Position numbers and translations under genes: made by a program. The notes under the pieces were generated by a model. The model saw only the letters and a program-made list of their open reading frames with translations, searched no databases and had not been told where the DNA came from. This document shows, in pieces, positions 25,287-34,491 of a DNA stretch of 64,000 nt. Source of the stretch: Pedobacter sp. MC2016-14 (GTDB taxonomy: Bacteria > Bacteroidota > Bacteroidia > Sphingobacteriales > Sphingobacteriaceae); assembly GCF_020991475.1 (NCBI RefSeq), contig NZ_JAJMPA010000002.1, positions 558,001-622,000 of the forward strand, in the 5' to 3' direction. Each line of letters begins with the position of its first letter. Positions within the stretch are counted from its first letter, which is position 1.

Positions 25287-25397
25287 TATAAAAGAAAATA
25301 ATAATATTCAAATTTACATTACTTCTTGTGTCAACATGATCTGGTAATATTATCTTTTTTTAAATAAATCTGTGATTAAACGCAAATCAGACAGGAA

Positions 25398-25520
25398 ATG
25401 GTTATACCGCATGGGCTTGAAGCTGTTTGGGATACAAGTACCTTGAAAGGCAATATTATATCTCAATATATTGGCTGGGTAATAGACGCAACTAGGCGAA
25501 AAAATCCTGGAGATGAAATC
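25398..25520 (+). pseudogene. Possible remnant of a YdeI/OmpD-associated-type protein
   Basis: An open stretch reads PHGLEAVWDTSTLKG then ISQYIGWVIDATR. This is faintly reminiscent of the C-terminal domain of YdeI-like proteins, which contain an ...AVWDTLTP...ICWV...A... pattern. The frame then runs into the antisense of the toxin gene without a family-like end. It may be a decayed fragment left by a rearrangement, or chance. No other gene is visible between 25287 and 25520. Confidence 0.2.
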
Positions 25521-25799
25521 TTATTTAGGATCGTAATGGAATCTACATTGAAGAATAGCACATTTTTGATCTTTTCCTTTTGTTCCTGAAATCTCGTAAA
25601 CCAGTCTATGTTCTCCAGTAATCCTTCTTGACCAAAAGCCTTTCAAATTGTGTTTTAAAGGTTCGGGTTTACCAATTCCTTGAAATGGGGTAGCTTTAAC
25701 TGACTTCAAAAGGGCTCGAATTTTATCCGCTGTTTCTGCATCATTTTCCAGCCAATATTCAAAATCTTCCCAGCCGTTTGGTGTGAAACTTAAATCCAT
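25521..25799 (-). CDS. yoeB: YoeB/Txe-family mRNA-interferase toxin
   Basis: A 92-residue RelE-superfamily endoribonuclease that cuts mRNA in the ribosomal A site. The segment KATPFQGIGKPEPLKHNLKG, WSRRITGEHRLVYEI and the terminal CRFHYD match YoeB closely, including the catalytic Glu/Arg region and the C-terminal His-Tyr pair. I start at the ATG at 25797-25799, giving the normal YoeB length. Only one base separates it from the antitoxin stop codon, so translation is coupled. Confidence 0.93.
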   Translation of the reverse strand: MDLSFTPNGWEDFEYWLENDAETADKIRALLKSVKATPFQGIGKPEPLKHNLKGFWSRRITGEHRLVYEISGTKGKDQKCAILQCRFHYDPK

Positions 25800-25800
25800 A

Positions 25801-26076
25801 TTATCCAGTAGCCATTTCTCTTTCGTCAAAATTGTAAGGAATAGATTTACCTCTTTTCAATTGCTCGATTGATTCTTCTAGTCTATTACGATTTGCATTT
25901 GTAGATAATAAATGACCAGTTTCGTTCAATGAATTGTATTCTTTGATTGAAATGATCACAACAGCATCATCCTCATTGTTATTACGAGGTACAACAATGA
26001 TGTCTTGATCAGAACTTACAGCATCAAAATATGCTTTCATCTTGTTGCGAAGGCTAGATATGGTTATTGCTTTCAT
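25801..26076 (-). CDS. yefM: YefM-family antitoxin
   Basis: A 91-residue antitoxin of the YefM/Phd fold. [20 protein letters not shown] is the DNA-binding N-terminus, [25 protein letters not shown] is the core, and the charged C-terminal helix ([12 protein letters not shown]) should neutralise YoeB. The ATG at 26074-26076 is preferred over an upstream start because it matches the family N-terminus and lies downstream of the promoter. It likely autoregulates through the GTAC boxes upstream. Confidence 0.92.
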   Translation of the reverse strand: MKAITISSLRNKMKAYFDAVSSDQDIIVVPRNNNEDDAVVIISIKEYNSLNETGHLLSTNANRNRLEESIEQLKRGKSIPYNFDEREMATG

Positions 26077-26089
26077 CTTGATATTATTG

Positions 26090-26119
26090 CGTACAATCAA
26101 ATGTACGTTGTTTTGTACA
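26090..26119 (-). promoter_or_regulatory. yefM-yoeB promoter with three GTAC boxes 12 bp apart
   Basis: A perfect -7 element TACATTTG lies at 26105-26098 on the minus strand. GTAC occurs at 26091, 26103 and 26115, exactly 12 bp apart, in TGTACA-like hexamers (cgtaca, tgtacg, tgtaca). The E. coli YefM operator has TGTACA cores, so these are likely autoregulatory sites that overlap the promoter. Confidence 0.65.
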
Positions 26120-26221
26120 TAAAACATAACAAATATCTATGGGGCCTCCAATAGCCCATGTATTTTACTTTATCATGATGGTCAAATATGGATAAAACAG
26201 CAGTTTTTCTCAGCTTAAGGC

Positions 26222-27112
26222 TTAGAATTTTCCTCCTATACTCAATTCAAAAGTTCCGTTAGTATAGCCGCTGAGGGCCGAAGTTTGGGTGGTGTACATG
26301 CCGCTGATGAGGTATTTTTTGCGGAAGTCCATTCCTAGTCCAAAGGTGGCGCTTTGACTGCTGTGGTAAATTCCGGTAAGCAGAATCTGCCTGTCGGCTA
26401 AAGTCAGCTGTGTTCCTGCGTCCCAGATGTTATCATAACCTTTTACACCCCTGAAGGCTACTTTAGGTTCCAGGTCAACACCATCGGTTCCCTTACTGAA
26501 ACTGATCCGGTAACTCATGGCACTGTAAAAGGTGGCCACATCGGCCTGTTTAATCTCATCCTTTTTAAAGAAACTTTTCAGGTTGGGGATGGTTGCCTGG
26601 AGGTTGAAATGTCCGCTGGTGTATGCGGTTCCGAAATCCCCGTCCAGGTAAGTTTTGCGTCCGTTGTAATTGGCCACCATTACATCGTTGGGGTTACCGT
26701 AAATATCACTATTTTCCAGCCGCTGGCTTAAAACGCCGGCCGAGATGCCGAAATGCAGCTGCTGCCCTTCAGCACCCAAGGGGATATGGTAGGCGTAACT
26801 TGCCATCACACGGGTCTGCCTTTGCAGACCCGCACTTTGATTGTTGATGTTTATACCCAGTCCTACCCTGTTGTTAAAGCCATAATCAGCGGTGATGTTC
26901 TGGGTGAGAGGGGAGCCCTGTATGTTGCTCCAGAGTTTTCGGTAAACGGCATTGAGCTTTAAGCTTTCCCCCGCAGCCCCCGCCATGGCGGGATTTGCCA
27001 GGTATTGGTTACTGTAATACTGCGCTGCCAGTGGGTCTAGCTGTGCCTTTGTTGTTTTTGTCGCCGATGCAAAAGCCAGCAGCGTTAATGCTATTTTATA
27101 TATTGATTTCAT
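26222..27112 (-). CDS. PorP/SprF-family type IX secretion outer-membrane protein
   Basis: A 296-residue outer-membrane barrel with a signal peptide ending TKAQ. Family features are the opening QLDPLAAQYYSNQYLANPAMAG, VYRKLWSNIQGSP, the GLGININNQSAG strand and the C-terminal FELSIGGKF. PorP/SprF proteins pair with large adhesins that carry type B sorting domains and help deliver or anchor them at the surface. The adhesin gene ends 17 bp upstream, so they form an operon. I use the ATG at 27110-27112; the longer frame begins at a TTG. Confidence 0.93.
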   Translation of the reverse strand: MKSIYKIALTLLAFASATKTTKAQLDPLAAQYYSNQYLANPAMAGAAGESLKLNAVYRKLWSNIQGSPLTQNITADYGFNNRVGLGININNQSAGLQRQTRVMASYAYHIPLGAEGQQLHFGISAGVLSQRLENSDIYGNPNDVMVANYNGRKTYLDGDFGTAYTSGHFNLQATIPNLKSFFKKDEIKQADVATFYSAMSYRISFSKGTDGVDLEPKVAFRGVKGYDNIWDAGTQLTLADRQILLTGIYHSSQSATFGLGMDFRKKYLISGMYTTQTSALSGYTNGTFELSIGGKF

Positions 27113-27129
27113 TTTATATTTCAAGTGTG

Positions 27130-30100
27130 TTAATTGTCCCTGATAACGGTGATGTATCCAGTTTTTACCAGTCTGTCTTTACCAAAATCGATGATGTAAT
27201 AATAGGTGCCTTCTGCCAGTACCACTCCACCTACGGTTGCTTCCCAGCTGTTGTCATAGCCTTTTTTGGAGAACAATACCCTGCCGCCCTGGTCAAAGAC
27301 TTTCACCTGGTTGTTGGGATACATGTCAATATTGTCGACGATCCATTTATCATTCACGCCGTCGCCGTTAGGGGTCATGATGTTGGTTGCTTTTAGCGTG
27401 AGGTAATCCTCTTTCACAATGATGGTAATGTCTTTTTGCTCTGTACATCCGCTGGCGTTGGTTACGTTTACGGTATAGGTTGTTGTCTCCCGTGGCCTGA
27501 CGGTTAGAATAGGGGTTTGCTGCCCTGAAATAAGTCCTGTTGCCATCGTCCAGTTGTAGCCTATGCCGCCCGTTGCGGTCAATAGCACGGTTTCTCCTTT
27601 GGAAATCACCAGGCCCTTATCGCTGCTGATGTTAATCAGTGGCAGAGGGTTAACGATAATGGTAAAGGTTCTGGTGTAGGTATCGATACCGCCCTGAGCG
27701 GTTCCTCCGTTGTCTTTCAGAGTAACAGTTACGGTTGCCGTACCGTCTGCAGCGACGTTTGGCCTGTAGGATAGGGTTGCTTCATGACTACCATTTTTTT
27801 CAACCGTTAACCTGCTGAACAAAGAGGGGTTACTGCTGATTACAGAGATCGATGTTGTTTGCGTGGTTTCCGGTCCGGGGCTGATTCCGGTGAGGCTTAC
27901 CGACTGGAGGCTGGTTGTGAAACAAATGGTCTGGTTGGCGATGGCATCCATAACCGGGATTTCGTTCACATCAGCTAAGGAGATACTGAGCTCTTTCTCC
28001 AGGCTCAAACCGTACTGTGTTGTGCTTTTCACACGGATTTTATAGGCTGACTTGTTTTCAAAGTTTAAGCCTGCCGTGGTGTTTACAGAAGTACCGGACA
28101 GAGCAAACAGTGCGTTATCGGTATCCCCTGTTCCTGAAACCATTGAATAGGTAAAAGTAGCAGAAGGGTCATCCGATGTGGAGCTTAAAGTTCCGGCACT
28201 GGTGCCTGCGGGCCTGTTCTCGTATAAAGTTACCGCGTTAAGTGTGATGGTGGTTGGCGCGCCGGGTTTAACGGTAAGCACACCGGGCTGATAGTTAAAA
28301 CTGTAGTTGGCCGAAACAGCTCCTGAGATCCCGATTGGATAAGTTTGGATAGCTGTGGTGTTTTCGGGAATGGTAAAGATCGGCGGGGTGGTGATTACCG
28401 CGGCTGTTTCACCGTTCACAAATCCGGTGTAAGTAACTGTGAAAACAGGGTTGGGGGTCCCGGCAAATTTCTCCTTGTCATCAGCGGTTGCGGTCAAAAG
28501 GGCGGGGGTGATGTTTGCGGTTGTTTCTGCGGCATTTTTAAAAGTATAATTCGCTGCATCTGTACCTGAAATGGTAATGCCGATTACACTTATTGGTTTG
28601 TTATTTCCTGTATTCTTATCGCTAAATGCGGCTGCGCTATTATTCGTGGTCACATCATCTCCCGGTAATTTATCATTGCTCAAAGTAATAGTAGCAACGG
28701 CATTTCCATCATAAACCTTATTGATACCTGCTGCTAAAACAGTTAAGGGCTTGGCGGTTATTACACCACTTTTATTGTCCAGATAACTCACCGTATAGTT
28801 GTTGCCATTATTACCGTCATTGATAATTAATCCTGAAGCAGTTAATGTTTTTCCGGTTCCTGCGTTTTTGCTGTCAAATGCCTGTATTGGCTTTGTGGTT
28901 ATATCATCATCCGAGAAAAGTGCCTCTACTTCCGGTAATAAAGCTGAAGATTCTTTGCCATCGTAAGTTTTATGATCTGCTTTTGCTTTTACAGTCAGGG
29001 AATAGGGGGTGATATTTGCTGTGGTTTCCACAGGCACGTCAATGCCGTAATTGCCCGCGTCTTTTCCGGTAAGTGTAATTCCAATGACCTTTAAAGTTTT
29101 AGCTGTGCCCACGTTTTTATCTAGAAAAGACACCGATTGAAATTCAGCAGTTAGTTCATCTCCGCTTAAATGATCGTCGGTTAAAGTTACTTCAGCTTTT
29201 GTGGTGCCATCATAAATTTTGTTGCTGCCTGCTGCGATAACAGTTAAGGGCTTGGCGGTGATTACACCACTTTTATTGTCCAGATAACTCACCGTATAGT
29301 TGTTGCCGTTATTACCGTCATTGATAATTAATCCTGAAGCGGTTAATGTTTTGCCGGTCCCTGCATTTTTGCTGTCAAATGCCTGTATTGGCATTGTGGT
29401 TATATCATCCTCTGAGAAAAGTGCCTCTATTACAGGAACTCCTGATGAAGTAGCAGTTCCATCATAAACCCGGCTGATAGCAATTGCAGAAACCGTTAAA
29501 GGCCTTGCAGTAATACTAAAATTTGAAGGAATAAAAGTCAGCACATAATTTGGGCCCAAGCTCAAGCTTCCCTGATTGATTGTATAAGCTGTTCCAACAT
29601 TCTTGCCGACCGTCCTATCAAGCGTACCCGTAAAAAAATCTCCGTTCATCAGTGCACCTTTGGTGATGCTATAACTATACACCGGGTTTGCTTCACCGTA
29701 CACTTTATTCTGACTTTCGTCGGCAGTTACGGTAACTTCTTTTGCTGCCACCAGAATCGCACCTTTAGCATACGTAATGTTATAGTTTGCTAAATTGAAT
29801 GTGCCTCCTATTGCCTGAAAAGGTATAACCTGAGCCGGATAAGTGCCTACATCGGTGACCGCAGCTGCTCCGGTTCCATATTCTATATTTACCTGGCCTA
29901 TTGTTTCATTATTAACCAAACCATTTGCTGTAAAAGATTGTGAAACAGATTCGTTAACCAGTACGTCACCATATATTTTATTCTTATTACTAGCGGTAAT
30001 CGTCATTACCTTTTGCTGAATTGTTAATTGTTGTGTTACATCAGGAGCACTGTGGCTTGCATCAGCTGCTTGCGATGCCGTGATATTTGCTGTGCCCGCT

Positions 30101-33100
30101 GCCTTAATATGTACTTGATTATTTACAATGGTAGCTACATCCGTATTGTCCGATGTATAGTTTATTGCTATACCATTATTACTACTGGTTGCAGCAGGTT
30201 CGTAATCGGCATCGCCATACGTTTTGGCAGCGGTGGCTGCAAAAGTGATCACCTGTGCAGTTTTAACAATAAACGTACCCGACGCTGACGATGCCGGGGC
30301 TAAATTGCCGACCTGGTCTGTTGCTGTGCCGGCTACTATGCTGATGCCTAAGGTACCTGCCCCCGTAATGCCCGATAGGGTAACGGTGCGTGTGGCGCCG
30401 GTACCGCTAACGTTAATAGTACCCGCATTGGCTGTACCTGTTTTATTTAGGGTAATATCCGAAGTGTTTAGCATTATGCTGCCGGCATCGGTATAGGTTA
30501 CTGTATAGGTAACCGGGCCGGTATTGGTAGCCGTAACCGCTGGCGTGGCGATGCCGATAGCCGGTGGTGTTTTATCAAAGGCTACGGCATAATTGGCATC
30601 AGTGGTTAAAACAACGGTAGTACCGGTATTTCCGGCCAGGTCTTTAAAGTCGATTACCAATGCTATCGGGCCTTCGGTATCGGCAGCAACCATGGTATAA
30701 ACTGCGGTATATGGCCCGGCGCCACTGCCTACAAGCGTGGTTGGCGCATGGCCTGAAATAGTTACGGTTGGTGTGCTGATGGCTTCACTTGCTGTAAATA
30801 CTATACCTACCTGATCGCCGGGTTTGGCCAGGTGCGATGCGGGCGATACCGCTTTGGCTATTAATGTTGGTTTTACACCATCCACATTTATGCCTGATGT
30901 ATTTACCGTTGCTAAAGCAGGGTCGGTATTGGTCAATGTTCCGCCATTTAAGTTAATAGTCGAAGCCAGCGCTATGCCGTCTGCATCCAAATCGCCGGCT
31001 TGCACGGTGTAGGTAAACGTAAGGGCCGATGTGCCCGAACCGCCCGTATAAGCGGCCTGCACATTGCCTGTGCCAATAATCAGCGGTAAATAAGGTATGC
31101 CATCCGTAGTATTTACCGTAACCGGGGCTGATGTATTTACGGTAAAGGTTAACACATCATCGGTTTTATAAACTGCGTTTGCGGGTAAACTTATGCTGCT
31201 TACCGCTATTACAGTGGTAACGTTAGCCGGGTTAGCCGTACCTACTGTATTTAAATAGGCTACATTGCTGCCAGTACCATTATAGTCTACCGCCATTATG
31301 CGGTAGGTAGTACCTGCTGTAAGGCCGGTGATGTTTACGGTTGAGCCTGTACCGTTGTAGATACAATACCAGCCGGTAGTGCCTATTTGTGCACCCGATA
31401 ACAATGCCGGGTTAGCGGTATATACTGTACCATCAACAGCTATTGAACTGCCTGTTGTAGCAGCAGCTATAAATACCGCCCGGCTGGCGCCGTTGCCATT
31501 TGTCCAGCTGGCGGTGGTTGTGGTGGTTGTGGTGTTGGTAAAGGTTATATTAGTAGTCTGGGTAGTAGGCGGTGCTACTACCGTTAAATTAAAAGTAGCC
31601 GTGCTGCTGCCCCCTGCGTTATAGCCGGTTACCGTGTAAGCGGTACTTGCCGAAGCTGCAGTTGGCGTACCGCTGATAGTACCGGTAGTTACATCAAAGC
31701 TAAGCCCTGCCGGTAAGGCGGGGCTAATGCTGTAACCCGTAGCTACGATCTTACGGACCAGGTTATTGCCGTAATCCGCCACATAAACGTTGCCCGCTGC
31801 ATCCGTTGCTACCCCTATAGGATAAGTAAAACTTGCCGCAGTGCCCGTGCCGTTAGCCGAGCCCTGTGAACTGCTGCCCGCCAGCGTGCTTACCACGCCC
31901 GTAGGGCTGATCTTACGGATCAGGTTATTGTATGTATCCGCCACATAAACGTTGCCCGCTGCATCCGTTGCTACCCCGTAAGGATAATAAAATCTTGCCG
32001 CAGTGCCCGGGCCGTTAGCCCTGCCGATTGAACCGCTGCCCGCCAGGGTGCTCACCACGCCGGCAGGGCTGATCTTACGGATCAGGTTATTGACTTGATC
32101 CGCCACATACACGTTGCCCGATGCATCCGTTGCTACCCCTTTAGGATAATAAAAACTTGTCGCTGTGCCCGTGCCGTTAGCCGAGCCATATGAGCCGCTG
32201 CCCGCCAGCGTGCTTACCACCCCCGCAGGGCTGATCTTACGGACCAGGTTATTGGCGTAATCCCCCACATAAACGTTTCCCGCTGCATCCGTTGCTACCC
32301 CGAAAGGATAATTAAAACTTGCCGCAGTGCCCGTGCCGTTAGCCGAGCCGAGTGAGTTGCCCGCCAGCCTGCTTACCACGCCGGCAGGGCTGATCTTACG
32401 GATCAGGTTATTGTTTTGATCCGCCACATAAACGTTGCCCGATGCATCCGTTGCTACCCCGGAAGGATAATTAAAACTTGCCGCAGTGCCCGTGCCGTCA
32501 GCCGAGCCCCCAGACACGTTGCCCGCCAGTGTGCTTACCACGCCCGCAGGGCTGATCTTACGGATCAGGTGATTGTATGTATCCGCCACATAAACGTTGC
32601 CCGACGCGTCTGTTGCTACCCCAAAAGGATAATAAAAACTTGCAGCTGTCGCGGTTCCGTTAGCCGAGCCCTGTGAGCCGCTGCCCGTCAAGGTACTTAC
32701 CTGCCCGTAAACGGTTGCAGGTACCGCCCCGCCGCTGTTGGCCGGCGCAAACGCTGTAATAGCGCTGCCTGTATTAAACGTTTGGCTGCTGCTGGTAAAA
32801 CTGATATTAGGTGCAACTAAAAACGCAAAACCGGCTTGGGTGCCGGTACCATTAGGTGTGGTAATGCTCACGCTGCCCGATGTGCCTGCGCCTGCCACCG
32901 CGGTGATCTGCGTATCCGAAACTACGGTGAACGAGGTTGCCGCCGTGCCGCCAAAACTTACCGCTGTAGCGCCGGTTAACCCGGTGCCGTTAATGGTAAC
33001 TGTTGTACCTGCTATAACAGCTGCCGGGGAAAATGAGGCAATAGTTGGTACCGGTATCTCTACCGTTAAATTAAAAGTAGCCGTGCTGCTGCCTGCCAGG

Positions 33101-34377
33101 TTATAAGCCGTTACCGTATAAGTGGAATTGGCCGATGTTGCCGTTGGCGTACCGCTGATGGTACCCGTGGTGGCATCAAAGCTTAAGCCTGCCGGTAAGG
33201 CCGGGCTGATGGTGTATCCGCAAACCGTGATCTTCCGGATCAGGTTATTGCCTAAATCCGCCACATAAACATTGCCCAAGGCATCAGTAGCTACACCATA
33301 AGGATAATAAAAACTTGCAGCCGTGCCTGTGCCGTTGGCTGAACCCTGCGACCGGCTGCCAGCCAGCGTGCTCACCACGCCCACGGGGCTGATCTTCCGG
33401 ATTAGGTGATTTCTAGCATCCGCCACATAAACGTTGCCAGGGGCATCAGTAGCTACTCCTAAAGGATAGCTAAAACTTGCTGCCGTGCCCGTGCCGTTAG
33501 CTGAACCTGCCGACCGGCTGCCGGCCAGCGTGCTCACCACGCCCCCGGGGCTGATCTTCCGGATCATGTAATTCTCAGTATCTCCCACATAAACATTGCC
33601 CGAGGCATCAGTGGCTACTCCTTCGGGATAGTTAAAACTTGCAGCCGTGCCTATGCCGTTGGCTGAACCTGCCGACTCACCGCCGGCCATCGTGCTCACT
33701 ACGCCTGCAGGGCTGATCTTCCGGATCTGGTGATTGCTATAATCCGCCACATAAACGTTGCCTGTGGCATCTGTGGCTACCCCGAAAGGACGGTAAAACC
33801 TTGCAGCCGTGCCGGTGTCGTTAGCTGAACCTGACGCTGTGCTGCCGGCTAGCGTGCTCACCACGCCCCCGGGGCTGATCTTCCGGATCATGTTATTGCC
33901 GTAGTCCGCCACATAAACGTTGCCCGGGGCATCTGTGGCTACTCCGAAAGGAGAACTAAAACTTGCAGCCGTGCCTGTGCCGTTGGCTGAACCTGGCGCC
34001 CCACTGCCGGCCAGCGTGCTCACCACGCCTGCATGGCTAATCTTCCGGATCAGGTGTTGATCCGCCACATAAACGTTGCCCGAGGCATCCGTGGCTACTC
34101 CTGAAGGATAGCTAAAACTTGCCGCAGTGCCAGTGCCGTTGGCTGAACCCGACGCGCCGCCGGCCAGCGTGCTTACCTGCCCGTATACCATTGCAGGTAC
34201 CCCACCACCGCTATTATTAGGCGATAAGGCTGTGATGGGGCGGTTAACCGAATAGGTTAGGTTCGCCGGGTAACTTATCGCAGGAGCCTGCGCCAGGCAA
34301 TTGTCAATCAACAACAGGCTCAAAGCACAAAGAAAAAACAGGATTTTGTTAATGGCTTGGGTAAATATTCTGATCAT
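27130..34377 (-). CDS. Giant type IX-secreted adhesin with NHL, TIG, MBG and type B sorting domains
   Basis: A 2415-residue cell-surface protein. After a signal peptide (ends CLAQ) come six NHL repeats of about 53 residues (about 62-380), a putative-Ig domain, an IPT/TIG domain (about 436-519), six more NHL repeats (about 557-880) and Ig- and fibronectin-like domains. MBG/YDG repeats follow (about 1460-2040), then a cadherin-like domain and a C-terminal gliding-motility-associated domain ([12 protein letters not shown]...[19 protein letters not shown]). The last is the type B signal for type IX secretion. Each six-repeat block is the right size for one beta-propeller. It is likely an adhesin for surfaces or glycans, anchored with the PorP/SprF partner. 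The NHL part is visibly richer in G and C than neighbouring genes. Confidence 0.92.
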   Translation of the reverse strand: MIRIFTQAINKILFFLCALSLLLIDNCLAQAPAISYPANLTYSVNRPITALSPNNSGGGVPAMVYGQVSTLAGGASGSANGTGTAASFSYPSGVATDASGNVYVADQHLIRKISHAGVVSTLAGSGAPGSANGTGTAASFSSPFGVATDAPGNVYVADYGNNMIRKISPGGVVSTLAGSTASGSANDTGTAARFYRPFGVATDATGNVYVADYSNHQIRKISPAGVVSTMAGGESAGSANGIGTAASFNYPEGVATDASGNVYVGDTENYMIRKISPGGVVSTLAGSRSAGSANGTGTAASFSYPLGVATDAPGNVYVADARNHLIRKISPVGVVSTLAGSRSQGSANGTGTAASFYYPYGVATDALGNVYVADLGNNLIRKITVCGYTISPALPAGLSFDATTGTISGTPTATSANSTYTVTAYNLAGSSTATFNLTVEIPVPTIASFSPAAVIAGTTVTINGTGLTGATAVSFGGTAATSFTVVSDTQITAVAGAGTSGSVSITTPNGTGTQAGFAFLVAPNISFTSSSQTFNTGSAITAFAPANSGGAVPATVYGQVSTLTGSGSQGSANGTATAASFYYPFGVATDASGNVYVADTYNHLIRKISPAGVVSTLAGNVSGGSADGTGTAASFNYPSGVATDASGNVYVADQNNNLIRKISPAGVVSRLAGNSLGSANGTGTAASFNYPFGVATDAAGNVYVGDYANNLVRKISPAGVVSTLAGSGSYGSANGTGTATSFYYPKGVATDASGNVYVADQVNNLIRKISPAGVVSTLAGSGSIGRANGPGTAARFYYPYGVATDAAGNVYVADTYNNLIRKISPTGVVSTLAGSSSQGSANGTGTAASFTYPIGVATDAAGNVYVADYGNNLVRKIVATGYSISPALPAGLSFDVTTGTISGTPTAASASTAYTVTGYNAGGSSTATFNLTVVAPPTTQTTNITFTNTTTTTTTASWTNGNGASRAVFIAAATTGSSIAVDGTVYTANPALLSGAQIGTTGWYCIYNGTGSTVNITGLTAGTTYRIMAVDYNGTGSNVAYLNTVGTANPANVTTVIAVSSISLPANAVYKTDDVLTFTVNTSAPVTVNTTDGIPYLPLIIGTGNVQAAYTGGSGTSALTFTYTVQAGDLDADGIALASTINLNGGTLTNTDPALATVNTSGINVDGVKPTLIAKAVSPASHLAKPGDQVGIVFTASEAISTPTVTISGHAPTTLVGSGAGPYTAVYTMVAADTEGPIALVIDFKDLAGNTGTTVVLTTDANYAVAFDKTPPAIGIATPAVTATNTGPVTYTVTYTDAGSIMLNTSDITLNKTGTANAGTINVSGTGATRTVTLSGITGAGTLGISIVAGTATDQVGNLAPASSASGTFIVKTAQVITFAATAAKTYGDADYEPAATSSNNGIAINYTSDNTDVATIVNNQVHIKAAGTANITASQAADASHSAPDVTQQLTIQQKVMTITASNKNKIYGDVLVNESVSQSFTANGLVNNETIGQVNIEYGTGAAAVTDVGTYPAQVIPFQAIGGTFNLANYNITYAKGAILVAAKEVTVTADESQNKVYGEANPVYSYSITKGALMNGDFFTGTLDRTVGKNVGTAYTINQGSLSLGPNYVLTFIPSNFSITARPLTVSAIAISRVYDGTATSSGVPVIEALFSEDDITTMPIQAFDSKNAGTGKTLTASGLIINDGNNGNNYTVSYLDNKSGVITAKPLTVIAAGSNKIYDGTTKAEVTLTDDHLSGDELTAEFQSVSFLDKNVGTAKTLKVIGITLTGKDAGNYGIDVPVETTANITPYSLTVKAKADHKTYDGKESSALLPEVEALFSDDDITTKPIQAFDSKNAGTGKTLTASGLIINDGNNGNNYTVSYLDNKSGVITAKPLTVLAAGINKVYDGNAVATITLSNDKLPGDDVTTNNSAAAFSDKNTGNNKPISVIGITISGTDAANYTFKNAAETTANITPALLTATADDKEKFAGTPNPVFTVTYTGFVNGETAAVITTPPIFTIPENTTAIQTYPIGISGAVSANYSFNYQPGVLTVKPGAPTTITLNAVTLYENRPAGTSAGTLSSTSDDPSATFTYSMVSGTGDTDNALFALSGTSVNTTAGLNFENKSAYKIRVKSTTQYGLSLEKELSISLADVNEIPVMDAIANQTICFTTSLQSVSLTGISPGPETTQTTSISVISSNPSLFSRLTVEKNGSHEATLSYRPNVAADGTATVTVTLKDNGGTAQGGIDTYTRTFTIIVNPLPLINISSDKGLVISKGETVLLTATGGIGYNWTMATGLISGQQTPILTVRPRETTTYTVNVTNASGCTEQKDITIIVKEDYLTLKATNIMTPNGDGVNDKWIVDNIDMYPNNQVKVFDQGGRVLFSKKGYDNSWEATVGGVVLAEGTYYYIIDFGKDRLVKTGYITVIRDN
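28748..29429 (-). repeat. 181-bp near-identical direct repeat encoding MBG/YDG domains
   Basis: Segments 28748-28928 and 29249-29429, 501 bp (167 codons) apart, differ at only a handful of bases. Both encode [20 protein letters not shown] followed by the same [19 protein letters not shown] stretch. This points to recent in-frame duplication or gene conversion and makes the region liable to repeat-number change. Confidence 0.85.
31735..34190 (-). repeat. Two blocks of six NHL-encoding repeats inside the adhesin gene
   Basis: Repeats of about 159 bp lie at roughly 33235-34190 and 31735-32705. Each encodes [32 protein letters not shown] and [14 protein letters not shown] segments. Repeats within a block are more alike than between blocks: one block uses mostly CTTCCGGATC at the LIRKI site and the other CTTACGGATC. 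This suggests expansion within each block. Confidence 0.85.
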
Positions 34378-34390
34378 ATTAACGGGTTAT

Positions 34391-34428
34391 AAAAACTTAG
34401 CATCATCATCTGATGGTTGCTGCTAAGT
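34391..34428 (-). terminator. Terminator-like hairpin in the adhesin 5' leader
   Basis: On the minus strand ACTTAGCA (34428-34421) pairs with TGCTAAGT (34402-34395), followed by TTTTT (34395-34391). It ends only 13 bp before the adhesin ATG. It may simply end the upstream regulator transcript, or act as an attenuator limiting adhesin expression. Confidence 0.45.
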
Positions 34429-34463
34429 ACCGTATTAATATTCGTAGAAGCCGAATTTAAGAG

Positions 34464-34480
34464 GTATACAAATGGTATAC
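34464..34480. promoter_or_regulatory. Paired GTATAC boxes upstream of the adhesin
   Basis: The palindrome GTATAC occurs at 34464-34469 and 34475-34480, 11 bp apart (one helical turn). Both are within GGTATAC contexts, between the regulator stop and the adhesin start. They are plausible binding sites for a LuxR-type regulator such as the adjacent gene product. This is inference from position and spacing. Confidence 0.35.
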
Positions 34481-34491
34481 ATGTGGTGTTT

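Noticed and set aside
32738..33106. 122-codon plus-strand frame inside the adhesin gene
   Set aside because: A product of the GC-rich repetitive antisense strand; hydrophobic low-complexity translation without family resemblance.
31735..34190. Regularly spaced repeats resembling a CRISPR array
   Set aside because: The unit is about 159 bp, stays in frame throughout, and encodes NHL propeller repeats; there are no short repeats with unrelated spacers and no cas genes.
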